From: DASUFP01 sp036274495
GTDB lineage: Bacteria; Bacteroidota; Bacteroidia; AKYH767-A; OLB10
DNA: 13,598 bases
Direction: 5' to 3'
Assembly: GCA_036274495.1 (NCBI GenBank)
Contig: DASUFP010000025.1
Location: 1-13,598, forward strand
Positions within the stretch are counted from its first letter, which is position 1. Each line of letters begins with the position of its first letter. Under the pieces are notes generated by a model. It was given only the letters and a program-made list of their open reading frames with translations, did not search any database and had not been told where the DNA came from. The position numbers were made by a program, and so were the translations under genes. Of this stretch, positions 1-7,773 are shown in pieces.

Positions 1-510
1 CTCTTCGATTCCATCGGTTATGAGAATGATAATATTTCTGGATAAACCTTCCGGAAAATCGTTGCCGCAGGCTTCAAGTGAACGGGCAATAGGTGTTGTG
101 CCGCTTGGCGTGATGGAATTTAATTTGGCTCTTATCCTTGATCCATTGGCTTTTGCAAACGGGACTTCAAGACGGTTGTCGTCGCAATCCTGGGGTGGAA
201 ATTTTTTCAGATGCCCGTAAACGTGTAGCGCCGTTTCAACATTTTTTATTCTGTCAAGGCTATCGGTAAGCTGGGTGAGCAGCCGTTTGGCGATTTCAAA
301 TTTTGTATCCGACTCCCATCTGCCGAACATACTCTGCGATGCGTCAAACAAAAAGAGGATGCGCGTAGGCTGCTGAGCGGGTTCATTTATACGCGCCTGC
401 TTTTGTGCGAAAAGAACTCCATGAACAGAAAACAAAATACCCAGTACCAACATGGTTCTGATCACCATGAACGAAAACAGGCCTGACTGTATTTTGAATG
501 TGTTGCTCAT
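1..510 (-). CDS. Secreted VWA-domain protein, 3' end outside window
   Basis: The frame is open from the ATG at 510 down to position 1 (170 codons), so the gene continues beyond the window. Residues about 15-36 form a hydrophobic signal peptide ending LFAQ, with likely cleavage around residue 35, so the protein is exported. Residues 50-170 are the first part of a von Willebrand factor A domain. All three parts of the metal-ion-dependent adhesion site are visible: DASQS (D56, S58, S60), the threonine in SGTTP (T138/T139) and ITDG (D166). VWA domains of this kind bind protein ligands through a divalent metal. An in-frame TAG directly precedes the ATG, so translation cannot start further upstream; the internal ATG at codon 15 would also give a good signal peptide. 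The gene begins 52 bases after the transketolase stop, with no promoter-like element seen between, so the two may be co-transcribed. Function and C-terminal domains are unknown. Confidence 0.85.
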   Translation of the reverse strand, partial: MSNTFKIQSGLFSFMVIRTMLVLGILFSVHGVLFAQKQARINEPAQQPTRILFLFDASQSMFGRWESDTKFEIAKRLLTQLTDSLDRIKNVETALHVYGHLKKFPPQDCDDNRLEVPFAKANGSRIRAKLNSITPSGTTPIARSLEACGNDFPEGLSRNIIILITDGIEE

Positions 511-562
511 CTACTTGCGACCCGGCGGCTTGCTTTTTTTGGTTGAACAGGTTTTTAACCGA

Positions 563-1405
563 TTAATAATCACCAATAGTTTCCGGTAGCTGTGCCAGCG
601 CTTTTGCCAACTGTTCATCATTCGGAGCTATCCCGTGCCATTTATGTGTATGCATCATAAAGTCGACGCCGTTACCCATTTCGGTATGCATCAGTATCAT
701 TACCGGTTGCTTTTTCCCCGTCATAGTCTTTGCTTTCTCGAGGGTATCTACCACCGATTGCATGTTATTTCCTTCCATGTCCATCACCAGCCAGCCAAAC
801 GCTTCAAACTTGGCTCTCAAATCGCCCATGGGCAACACGTCGCGTGTGGAACCGTCAATCTGTTGTCCGTTGACGTCGACCGTTGAAATAATATTATCCA
901 CCTGTTTCGCTGCGGCAAACATTGCTGCTTCCCATATCTGCCCCTCCTGCAATTCGCCGTCGCCATGCAAACTGAAAACAGTTGTCTTTTCGCCATTCAG
1001 TTTTTTGGTGAGTGCCGCGCCTATTGCAACCGATAAACCCTGTCCCAGTGAACCTGATGCAATGCGGATACCCGGTAATTTTTCGTGCGTGGCCGGGTGA
1101 CCCTGCAAGCGGCTGTTCAGCTTTCTGAAAGTAGCCAGTTCGGCAGTCTCAAAGTAGCCGCTTCTGGCAAGCACGCTGTACCAAACGGGAGAAATGTGAC
1201 CATTCGAAAGAAAAAAGAGATCCTCTCCGATTCCGTCCATATCGAAGTTGGTTTTGCGATGCATCACTTTGAAATAGAGCGCTACCATAAACTCGGTACA
1301 TCCGAGAGAACCGCCGGGATGGCCGGACTGAGCGCCGTGAACCATTCTTAAAATGTCGCGACGGACCTGTGTTGCAAGGTTTTGTAAGGCTGCTGTATCG
1401 TACAT
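563..1405 (-). CDS. tkt: Transketolase, N-terminal (TPP-binding) subunit
   Basis: A 280-residue protein matching only the first third to half of full-length transketolase, the thiamine-diphosphate-binding PP domain. Landmarks in order: SGHPGGSLG (H29), LSNGH (H70), QGHP near 101, GSLGQGLS at 118-125, the cofactor motif HGDGELQEGQIWEA (GDG at 148-150), and DVNGQQIDG near 177-185, which supplies the Asn that ends the TPP motif. In split transketolases this chain pairs with a separate chain carrying the pyrimidine-binding and C-terminal domains. Together they move two-carbon ketol units between sugar phosphates in the non-oxidative pentose phosphate pathway. The ATG at 1405 gives the usual N-terminus for such subunits. 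The partner gene, often adjacent, is not downstream here: the next gene is a VWA protein. A split 1-deoxyxylulose-phosphate synthase-like enzyme is less likely given the transketolase-type motifs. Confidence 0.93.
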   Translation of the reverse strand: MYDTAALQNLATQVRRDILRMVHGAQSGHPGGSLGCTEFMVALYFKVMHRKTNFDMDGIGEDLFFLSNGHISPVWYSVLARSGYFETAELATFRKLNSRLQGHPATHEKLPGIRIASGSLGQGLSVAIGAALTKKLNGEKTTVFSLHGDGELQEGQIWEAAMFAAAKQVDNIISTVDVNGQQIDGSTRDVLPMGDLRAKFEAFGWLVMDMEGNNMQSVVDTLEKAKTMTGKKQPVMILMHTEMGNGVDFMMHTHKWHGIAPNDEQLAKALAQLPETIGDY

Positions 1406-1486
1406 AATTGGGGATTAAGATAACGCGGCAAAAGTCGGCAAATTACCCCTGATGATGAAAGAGTAGTTATTAACACCTGTTGATGA

Positions 1487-1516
1487 TTGACGCTGTAAGG
1501 GTATGCGCTACCTTTG
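1487..1516 (+). promoter_or_regulatory. Putative Bacteroidota-type promoter for mutS2
   Basis: TACCTTTG at 1509-1516 matches the Bacteroidota -7 consensus TAnnTTTG exactly, and a TTG at 1487-1489 lies 19 bases upstream as a -33 element, the classical spacing. Transcription would begin around 1520-1524, almost on the ATG at 1525. This excludes starts at 1480 or 1483 for the main transcript and suggests a very short or absent leader. It is a match by eye; no transcript data. Confidence 0.6.
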
Positions 1517-1524
1517 TGGCCTGT

Positions 1525-3606
1525 ATGCTCCTGTTTCCTGCCGCTTCGCTGCTGACTACCGAGTTCGATACCATTCTGGACCTCATCCGGAACCGGTGTA
1601 TTTCGGCTATGGGAAAGGAGAAGTTAGCTGCCATAGTACCGTTGAACAACAGTGTTACTGTTCAAAGAGAACTTAACCGGACCGCTGAAGCCTATGCAAT
1701 AGTAGCGGCGGCACTGCCCTTTCCCACTTCGGGGTACACCGACGCCGGTAAAGAAACCGGATTGTTACGCATAGAAAACAGTGTACTTACTGAATTTCAA
1801 TTGGTTTCGATACGCGAAATGACCCGAACGGTCCGGGACATCCACCGATTCCTCCACGGCCATCCCGGACAATTCCCCATGTTTGAGGAAATTGCAGGGG
1901 GTGCTCCTGTCGAGAAACAGGTGTTGTTACTGATTGACGAAGTGCTCGATGAATCGGGTGTGGTACTCACAAGCGCATCACCTGACCTGGGTCGTATTCG
2001 CCGCAGTTTGCAGCGAACCCGGGCCGAAGCCGACAGGGTTTATCAATCGGTAATAGCCAAATACCGCAAAAACGGGTGGCTCACCGAATCGGAAGAGAGC
2101 AGCCGTAACGGACGGCGTGTGATTGCTGTATTTGCCGAGCAGAAAAGGACCGCAAGAGGAATTGTTCATGACGTTTCGGCAACAGGTAAAACGGTTTTTT
2201 TAGAACCGGAAGAAACCATTGGCATCAACCAGGCGATAGTGGAACTGGAAGCAGATGAAAAGCTGGAAATACTTCGTATTTTGAGAGAACTTTCAAATGC
2301 ATTGCGGAAATATGTGCCTTCGCTTTATGCCTACCGCGAATTGCTGGGCACTGTTGATGTATTGCTGGCGAAGGCCTTGTTTGCGAAAGAAACCGATTCC
2401 CGGTTTCCGCACGTACAGCAACAGCCACTACTCGATTTAAAACATGCCAGACACCCGTTGCTCTACATTCACAACAAGCAAGCGCACAAAGCCACCATAC
2501 CGTTTGATCTGCAACTCGGTGATCCGGACAGAATCCTCGTGATAAGCGGACCGAACGCCGGCGGAAAAACGGTATGTATGAAAACAGCGGGGCTGTTGCA
2601 GCTGATGCTGCAGTGTGGTATTCCTGTTACGGCACACGAGGATAGTGTTTTCGGAATTTTTGAAAACCTGCTGGTTGACATCGGCGATTCGCAATCGATA
2701 GAGTATGAACTGAGCACTTACAGTTCACGGTTAAAACACATGAAAACGTTTCTCGAGAAAGTAAATGAGAACAGCCTCTTTTTAATTGATGAATTCGGAA
2801 CAGGTACCGATCCGGATCTGGGTGGCGCCCTGGCAGAAGCCGTTCTCGAATCGCTGAACGAGAAAAAAGCAATAGGTGTTATTACAACACACTACCTGAA
2901 CCTGAAAGTATTTGCCGACCGGACCAAAGGAATCGTGAACGGGTCAATGGAGTTCGACATGAAAAAATTACGTCCCATGTACCGACTTCATATAGGCAAG
3001 CCCGGTAGTTCCTACACTTTTTTGGTAGCGGAAAGGAGCGGATTACCCGTGGAAGTAATTAAAAGTGCCAGGCGAAAAGTCTCCAGAAAACATCTTTTAC
3101 TGGAGAAACTGCTTACCGATGTTGAAAAAGAAAAAGATGAATTGCGGTTGCAAAACAGACAGATAACCGAACGAGACAAAAAGCTGAAACAGCAACTGCA
3201 TCAATCCGAAGAGCATGCCCGGTTAGCGGCAGCTGCCTTACTCAAACAGGAACAAAAACTTAAAAAACTGGAGGAGCGGTTACTGCGTGAAGGAGAAGAA
3301 AAGTTCCGCTCGTTTATGAAGGAATTGAAGAAAGCAAAAGACAAAAAAGAAGTCTTCAATAAATATTACCGTCAGTTTGTCCGAAAGGCAAAATCAGAAG
3401 ATCCGAAAGCTATACAGAAAAAACGGGACGAAAAAATTGCCCGGATGAAATCGGTTTTGAAAAAAGGAATGGAGGTGCGCATCGAAAACAGCAAGACGAC
3501 CGGCACCATTGAAAAAATTGATGACGAAACAGTATATGTGATCTTCGGCGGATTCAGAACCAAGTGCGAGATGGATAAACTGGAAGTTGTAGAAAAGAAA
3601 AACTGA
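1525..3606 (+). CDS. mutS2: MutS2-family ATPase without Smr domain
   Basis: A 693-residue protein from the ATG at 1525. The frame can be extended to a TTG at 1480 or ATG at 1483, but that stretch holds a promoter-like element, and the N-terminus MLLFPAASLL fits the family pattern leading into the first helix (EFDTILDLI). The core and clamp region is followed by an ABC-type ATPase: Walker A GPNAGGKT at 342-349, Walker B LIDEFGTGTDP with D422/E423, and the switch ITTHY around H456. Residues about 520-640 are charged and helical, likely coiled coil, and 647-690 (KGMEVRI onward) form a small beta-rich KOW-like end. The nuclease Smr domain that closes many MutS2 proteins is absent. The family acts on branched DNA to suppress recombination, and in some bacteria on collided ribosomes; the latter role is often linked to Smr. 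It converges with hslR, 39 bases away. Confidence 0.93.
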   Translation: MLLFPAASLLTTEFDTILDLIRNRCISAMGKEKLAAIVPLNNSVTVQRELNRTAEAYAIVAAALPFPTSGYTDAGKETGLLRIENSVLTEFQLVSIREMTRTVRDIHRFLHGHPGQFPMFEEIAGGAPVEKQVLLLIDEVLDESGVVLTSASPDLGRIRRSLQRTRAEADRVYQSVIAKYRKNGWLTESEESSRNGRRVIAVFAEQKRTARGIVHDVSATGKTVFLEPEETIGINQAIVELEADEKLEILRILRELSNALRKYVPSLYAYRELLGTVDVLLAKALFAKETDSRFPHVQQQPLLDLKHARHPLLYIHNKQAHKATIPFDLQLGDPDRILVISGPNAGGKTVCMKTAGLLQLMLQCGIPVTAHEDSVFGIFENLLVDIGDSQSIEYELSTYSSRLKHMKTFLEKVNENSLFLIDEFGTGTDPDLGGALAEAVLESLNEKKAIGVITTHYLNLKVFADRTKGIVNGSMEFDMKKLRPMYRLHIGKPGSSYTFLVAERSGLPVEVIKSARRKVSRKHLLLEKLLTDVEKEKDELRLQNRQITERDKKLKQQLHQSEEHARLAAAALLKQEQKLKKLEERLLREGEEKFRSFMKELKKAKDKKEVFNKYYRQFVRKAKSEDPKAIQKKRDEKIARMKSVLKKGMEVRIENSKTTGTIEKIDDETVYVIFGGFRTKCEMDKLEVVEKKN

Positions 3607-3645
3607 ATCGGTGCAGTCTGCGGTAACAACCCGCCGATGTAGTAT

Positions 3646-4041
3646 TCACCAGTCATCAAACGCTAAAAAATCGTCCATATCCCGCCGTTCTTTCTTAGTA
3701 GGGCGGCCCAGTCCCGGCTGGCGCCAGGCAGCTCTCGCAGCGGCATGAGCCCTCATTTTCTCAATGACCTCTGAGGAGGTAATCTCCTCGCAAAACTCAG
3801 GAACACGTTTGGCCGGAAGCCTGTTTTGAATGGTTGCAATAACCCTGAATACCCTTTCGAACGGTCCAAAACGAACGGTAACCTCATTCCCCGGAAGAAT
3901 CGCCCTGGAAGGCTTCACCGGCATACCTCCTATCCTCACCTTTTCGAGTTCACACGCCTGTGCCGCCAGGCTGCGGGTCTTATATATCCTCACCGACCAC
4001 AAGAACTTGTCAATACGTGTTTTATCGGACCGTATATTCAT
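3646..4041 (-). CDS. hslR: S4-domain RNA-binding protein, Hsp15 family
   Basis: A 131-residue basic protein. Residues about 9-60 form an S4 RNA-binding domain, beginning RIDKFLWSVRIYKTRSLA and including the VRIGG turn and the PGNEVTV strand. A basic helical tail follows, with the motif GRPTKKERRDMDDF at 112-125 that is common in Bacteroidota and proteobacterial Hsp15-like proteins. Hsp15 binds 50S subunits carrying a stalled nascent chain and helps recycle them. Length and architecture agree with the family. The ATG at 4041 places the S4 domain almost at the N-terminus, as expected. The gene converges with mutS2 and diverges from ychF. The heat-shock role is known in Escherichia coli; here it is inferred by family only. 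Confidence 0.88.
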   Translation of the reverse strand: MNIRSDKTRIDKFLWSVRIYKTRSLAAQACELEKVRIGGMPVKPSRAILPGNEVTVRFGPFERVFRVIATIQNRLPAKRVPEFCEEITSSEVIEKMRAHAAARAAWRQPGLGRPTKKERRDMDDFLAFDDW

Positions 4042-4066
4042 TTCGGGTTAACCTTTTGGCACCTTG

Positions 4067-4074
4067 CAAATATA
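4067..4074 (-). promoter_or_regulatory. Putative -7 element for hslR
   Basis: Read on the minus strand this is TATATTTG, an exact match to TAnnTTTG, 25 bases upstream of the hslR ATG. No good TTG lies at 17-21 bases upstream, so only the -7 half is supported. Confidence 0.45.
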
Positions 4075-4090
4075 ACCCGTAAGACAACCA

Positions 4091-4124
4091 TTGCCGTAAT
4101 GTAAGGCCATTTGTATTACCTTTG
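4091..4124 (+). promoter_or_regulatory. Putative promoter for ychF
   Basis: TACCTTTG at 4117-4124 is the same octamer found before mutS2 and matches TAnnTTTG. A TTG at 4091-4093 sits 23 bases upstream, at the long end of reported spacings. The predicted start near 4130 gives a leader of about 25 bases before the ATG at 4155, which is AT-rich and has no clear Shine-Dalgarno sequence. Confidence 0.55.
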
Positions 4125-4154
4125 CGCCCTGATTTTCACTAGTACACAACAATT

Positions 4155-5255
4155 ATGGGATTAAAATGCGGGATCGTAGGATTGCCTAACGTAGGAAAGT
4201 CTACCCTCTTCAACTGTCTGTCGAATGCTAAAGCGCAAGCGGCCAATTTTCCGTTTTGCACAATCGAACCTAACATCGGCGTTATTACTGTTCCGGACGA
4301 ACGGCTTGAAGTGTTGGAGAAATTAGTTAACCCGCAACGGGTTCTTCCGACGACAGTAGAAATAGTAGACATTGCAGGACTGGTAAAAGGTGCCAGCAAA
4401 GGCGAAGGACTGGGCAACCAGTTTTTAGCCAACATACGTGAAACAGATGCCATTTTGCATGTGCTTCGTTGTTTTGATGATCCGAATGTGGTTCACGTCG
4501 ACGGCAACGTAAATCCGGTGCGCGATAAGGAGACCATCGATCTGGAACTGCAGCTGAAGGATCTTGAAGCAGTAGATAAGAAAATACAGAAAGTTGAAAA
4601 AGTTGCGCGTGTCGGATCTGATAAGGAAGCCAAAAAGGCCTACGACACACTGATGATTTATAAAAAACACCTGGAACAGGGTAAATCGGCACGCTCTGCT
4701 CCGGTTGCTGTTGAAGACAAACAGTACATTGAAGACATCTATCTGCTTACAGATAAGCCGGTGATGTATGTATGCAATGTGGATGAAAAGTCAGTTGTTT
4801 CCGGCAACAAGTATGTGGACATGGTTCGCGAAGCCGTTAAAGATGAAAAAGCGGAAGTGCTGGTGATTGCAGCCGCCATAGAAGCCGATATTGCGCAAAT
4901 GGAAAGTTATGACGATCGCAAAGTTTTTCTTGAAGATCTGGGACTCTCCTCTTCAGGCGTAAGCAAACTGATTAAAGCCGCGTACCGTTTACTGGAGTTG
5001 TTCACCTACTTTACTGCAGGCGAAAAGGAGGTCAGGGCATGGACCATTCACAAAGGCATGACAGCACCACAGGCCGCCGGAGTGATTCATACCGATTTCG
5101 AGAAGGGATTTATCAGAGCCGAGGTTATCCACTACGACGATTATGTAAAGTTTGGATCGGAACAGGCGTGTAAAGAGGCCGGGAAGCTCTCTGTTGAAGG
5201 AAAAGAATATGTAGTTGAAGACGGAGATGTGATGCATTTCCGTTTCAATGTTTAA
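4155..5255 (+). CDS. ychF: Redox-regulated ATPase YchF (Obg-like)
   Basis: A full-length 366-residue YchF/OLA1 P-loop protein. Visible elements: P-loop GLPNVGKST at 9-17, the conserved NFPFCTIEPN at 31-40, G3 motif DIAGLVKGAS at 72-81 followed by GEGLGNQFLANIRE, and the NVDE motif at 208-211. NVDE replaces the NKxD of GTPases and fits the family's preference for ATP over GTP. An alpha-helical insert runs from roughly 125 to 190. The C-terminal TGS domain covers about 283-366 and carries AWTIHKG and the closing MHFRFNV. The protein associates with ribosomes and influences translation and oxidative-stress responses in characterised bacteria. It is transcribed alone from its own promoter and ends at a strong bidirectional terminator. 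Confidence 0.97.
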   Translation: MGLKCGIVGLPNVGKSTLFNCLSNAKAQAANFPFCTIEPNIGVITVPDERLEVLEKLVNPQRVLPTTVEIVDIAGLVKGASKGEGLGNQFLANIRETDAILHVLRCFDDPNVVHVDGNVNPVRDKETIDLELQLKDLEAVDKKIQKVEKVARVGSDKEAKKAYDTLMIYKKHLEQGKSARSAPVAVEDKQYIEDIYLLTDKPVMYVCNVDEKSVVSGNKYVDMVREAVKDEKAEVLVIAAAIEADIAQMESYDDRKVFLEDLGLSSSGVSKLIKAAYRLLELFTYFTAGEKEVRAWTIHKGMTAPQAAGVIHTDFEKGFIRAEVIHYDDYVKFGSEQACKEAGKLSVEGKEYVVEDGDVMHFRFNV

Positions 5256-5313
5256 GATAAATACACCGTGAGATTTCTTAAGGAATAAATTCCCCGGTTC
5301 TCATCAATACAAC

Positions 5314-5349
5314 AAAAAAAAAGGACAAGCCATGCTTGTCCTTTTTTTT
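5314..5349. terminator. Bidirectional intrinsic terminator
   Basis: An 8-bp perfect stem, GGACAAGC (5323-5330) pairing with GCTTGTCC (5334-5341) around a 3-base loop, is flanked by nine A on the left and eight T on the right. It therefore reads as an intrinsic terminator on both strands. It ends ychF on the plus strand and lies 13 bases beyond the stop of the convergent surface-protein gene. Confidence 0.9.
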
Positions 5350-5362
5350 ATAGCGATACCTC

Positions 5363-7747
5363 TCAGCGCAGCTTGTTGATTTTTACAGGAGCGGAAGAAC
5401 CGGCAGGTGTAATAATGCGCGCAAAATAGATACCTGCATCAAGTCCGTTGCCTGCGTCAACATATCCCAACGACGGCTGCACCGGTATTTCGCTAACCAG
5501 TTTACCGGTGATGTCGGTAATCCGGAGTGTGCCGCCCGACTGCATGGCAGCAGCATCGAAGGTCATGCGTATTGAAGAGGTAAATGGATTTGGGTAAGCG
5601 GTAAGATTATAGGACGAATTTTCGTGCACCGAAGCAGGTCCTTCGGTAATTTCAAATTTATCGAGTCCTCCTTCTACAATATTAAAGACTGGTCCCCAAT
5701 CGGCCGTTTCCACACTAAAGTGCATGTTTGCAGTAGGTGTAATATACTGTCCGATAGACCAAGTGCGGTCGACCCAGGAAGATGGATTGGGAGAGCTGGG
5801 GAATATCATTTCGAGCGTTACGGTTGTGATTCCGTTTGAAAGACGAACCGACATGGTATCATCTGCAGGGCCGCCGCCATTGTTGCCGCCGTTGTAGAAC
5901 CAACGGGTGTAATGTATTTGCGGATTCAAAAATCCTGTAGCATCAAAGGAGGGCGATGTCAGTATGGTATTGCCTGCATCAACGTCATGATCCCAGGCAC
6001 CACCGCCACCATTATCAGTTACATATGCTTTGTCGCGGCAGTCACCGGGAGCATCGGAACCCGGATTGGCCTGCTGGCCACCACCGGGGCCAGTTGTAAC
6101 AGTACCAATGGGAACACCTCTTTCCCATGCGTTTCCGGAAACACCCGAAACAGTCCAGCCGAGATCGAAAGTGAAGTCGTCGGCAATCCCCGGCAGTAAA
6201 CTCACAACCATGGGAACAGTTGACAAATTTACCGGATTGTTGTTGGAGCAATAGGTATAATAACCCCACTGGCCTGCATCAACATTATAAACATCGGGTG
6301 TAAAAGCAGGAATTGCAAAGTTGCCGTTGGCATCACAAACAATAACATTATCACTAACGCCATTGTATATACGTACTTGTGCCAAAGGAACACCGAAACC
6401 GGTAATGCCGTCTATGACCTGGCCGGTAGCGGTAAACGCGGTTAGCGATACCAGCTGTACATCGAGTTGTGTCAGCTGTCCGTTTACCAATACTACATTA
6501 TTGATTGTTTTAGTCTGGTAGCCCGGACGTGAAACGGTTACAGAGTAGGTTCCCGCATTCACGGTACCTGTTTTATAAACGCCAAGCAGGTTAGTGACCT
6601 CGGTGAGAGAGGGGCCGGTAACAACCACTGTTGCATTATTCAGCGGAAAGGCGCTTACCGAATCAGTAACGATTCCTTCAAGGTAACATGCACGCTGATA
6701 AACGGGAGTCAGTACATACAGGCCATTATTGATATCCGATGCGATAATATTTCCTGAAGGGAGGAAGGGATCCACACCCCAGCAGCCATAAAATCCATCG
6801 CCCGAACCCTGAGGATAAGTATCGTAATGTGCGACCTCAATGAGATTGTCGGGGTGCGAAATATCAACGATGCTTACGCCATCCTTATACCAGGAGGTAA
6901 TTGCATAGTCATTCAGCACATGGGTATTGTGAACTATAGATCCTGAACCGGGAGTTGTTTGAAACCTGTCCAGCTCCCTGATATTTGCGAGATCGGTAAT
7001 GTCGTAGGAGGTAAGAAACGAACCGGTTGTTTCATCGGTTGTCATCAGTACCGTTCCGGCATCGTTGAGCCAGGTGTTATGGGTAAAGGTATTGGGCGTC
7101 GACTGTTGTGCCAGAAGTACCGGGTTGGCTTTGTTTGTTACATCCCACACACCAAAATAACCCTGATATATATGTCCGGCCCACAGCGTATCGTTTCTCA
7201 CATAACCATCGTGAATGTAGGTGCCGGTTGTATGTCCGACATATACAGGATTCCACGGATCGGCCAGGTCAGCAATAACAGCAGCACCCGCAAACAAATT
7301 ACTGCCGAAGAGATAAACATAACCGGCATCAATGTGCAACGCGTGTATGGTTTGGAGCTGACCGTTAATTGCGCCGGTTCCGTTCCAGTATTTTGAATTA
7401 ACGGAATTGGGCAGGTCAGATAAATCAACGATCTGCAATCCGGTGTTTCCCCCCTCAGTAGTCACATAGGCATAGGTACTCCATGTTTTCACTTCACGCC
7501 AGATGGAAGTTGGGCCGGTAACTACAAATTTTTCGATGGGATTGGCAGGATCTGTTACATCTACGATTGATAAACCGTATTCGTATCCCACCAAAGCATA
7601 TTCGTTGCCAAGCGCGTCCACATAGTGGCCAATATTCGCAAGATCGCCGGTATAGGTCTTGTTTGACCTGAAGGTCATGTTAAAATTCTGCGCATGCAGC
7701 AATGAAGCCGTCAGCAACAGCAATGCAAGGGTGTAAAATTTTTTCAT
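5363..7747 (-). CDS. T9SS-sorted choice-of-anchor B / LVIVD surface protein
   Basis: A 794-residue multidomain exported protein. Residues 1-20 form a signal peptide (MKKFYTLALLLLTAS, then HAQ). Residues about 30-350 carry LVIVD-like repeats such as GLSIVDVTDPANP, LQIVDLSDL, FGVWDVTNKANPV and VSIVDISHPDN, expected to fold as a beta-propeller; this matches the choice-of-anchor B family. About 355-435 and 438-520 are two carboxypeptidase-regulatory-like beta-sandwich domains (EGIVTDSVSAFPLNNATV; ATGQVIDGITGFGVPLAQV). About 525-705 is a Gly/Asn/Asp-rich beta-sandwich. From about 715 a T9SS type A sorting domain starts at YPNPF and ends KINKLR. The protein should cross the outer membrane by T9SS and lose its C-terminal domain. 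The propeller has several conserved-looking His pairs (H135, H138, H179, H192, H223, H273, H276). Substrate and role are unknown. It lies 81 bases beyond the methyltransferase stop, with its own promoter-like element. Confidence 0.9.
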   Translation of the reverse strand: MKKFYTLALLLLTASLLHAQNFNMTFRSNKTYTGDLANIGHYVDALGNEYALVGYEYGLSIVDVTDPANPIEKFVVTGPTSIWREVKTWSTYAYVTTEGGNTGLQIVDLSDLPNSVNSKYWNGTGAINGQLQTIHALHIDAGYVYLFGSNLFAGAAVIADLADPWNPVYVGHTTGTYIHDGYVRNDTLWAGHIYQGYFGVWDVTNKANPVLLAQQSTPNTFTHNTWLNDAGTVLMTTDETTGSFLTSYDITDLANIRELDRFQTTPGSGSIVHNTHVLNDYAITSWYKDGVSIVDISHPDNLIEVAHYDTYPQGSGDGFYGCWGVDPFLPSGNIIASDINNGLYVLTPVYQRACYLEGIVTDSVSAFPLNNATVVVTGPSLTEVTNLLGVYKTGTVNAGTYSVTVSRPGYQTKTINNVVLVNGQLTQLDVQLVSLTAFTATGQVIDGITGFGVPLAQVRIYNGVSDNVIVCDANGNFAIPAFTPDVYNVDAGQWGYYTYCSNNNPVNLSTVPMVVSLLPGIADDFTFDLGWTVSGVSGNAWERGVPIGTVTTGPGGGQQANPGSDAPGDCRDKAYVTDNGGGGAWDHDVDAGNTILTSPSFDATGFLNPQIHYTRWFYNGGNNGGGPADDTMSVRLSNGITTVTLEMIFPSSPNPSSWVDRTWSIGQYITPTANMHFSVETADWGPVFNIVEGGLDKFEITEGPASVHENSSYNLTAYPNPFTSSIRMTFDAAAMQSGGTLRITDITGKLVSEIPVQPSLGYVDAGNGLDAGIYFARIITPAGSSAPVKINKLR

Positions 7748-7765
7748 TTTTGTTGGTTATGAGAT

Positions 7766-7773
7766 CAAAAATA
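7766..7773 (-). promoter_or_regulatory. Putative -7 element for the surface-protein gene
   Basis: On the minus strand this reads TATTTTTG, a match to TAnnTTTG, 18 bases upstream of the ATG at 7747. No TTG is found at normal spacing, so the call rests on the -7 half and position alone. It suggests the gene can be expressed apart from the upstream topoisomerase operon. Confidence 0.4.

Noticed and set aside
1429..1436. A -7-like element GACTTTTG before the transketolase gene on the minus strand
   Set aside because: The first base deviates from TAnnTTTG and no -33 TTG is at the right spacing.
1480..1524. Upstream TTG/ATG starts for mutS2 encoding a hydrophobic N-terminus that could look like a signal peptide
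   Set aside because: A promoter-like element overlaps it and a cytosolic DNA-binding ATPase has no reason for export.
3607..3645. A weak inverted repeat (ATCGG...CCGAT) between mutS2 and hslR as terminator
   Set aside because: Only five paired bases, imperfect inner pairing and no T-tract on either strand.
5870..6110. Gly/Asn-rich, repeat-like DNA in the surface-protein gene
   Set aside because: It encodes ordinary Gly-rich loops of the beta-sandwich; no regular period or tandem unit is seen.
6959..7396. A 145-codon plus-strand open frame opposite the surface-protein gene
   Set aside because: Antisense to the LVIVD propeller, whose protein motifs are clear; the frame has no family features.
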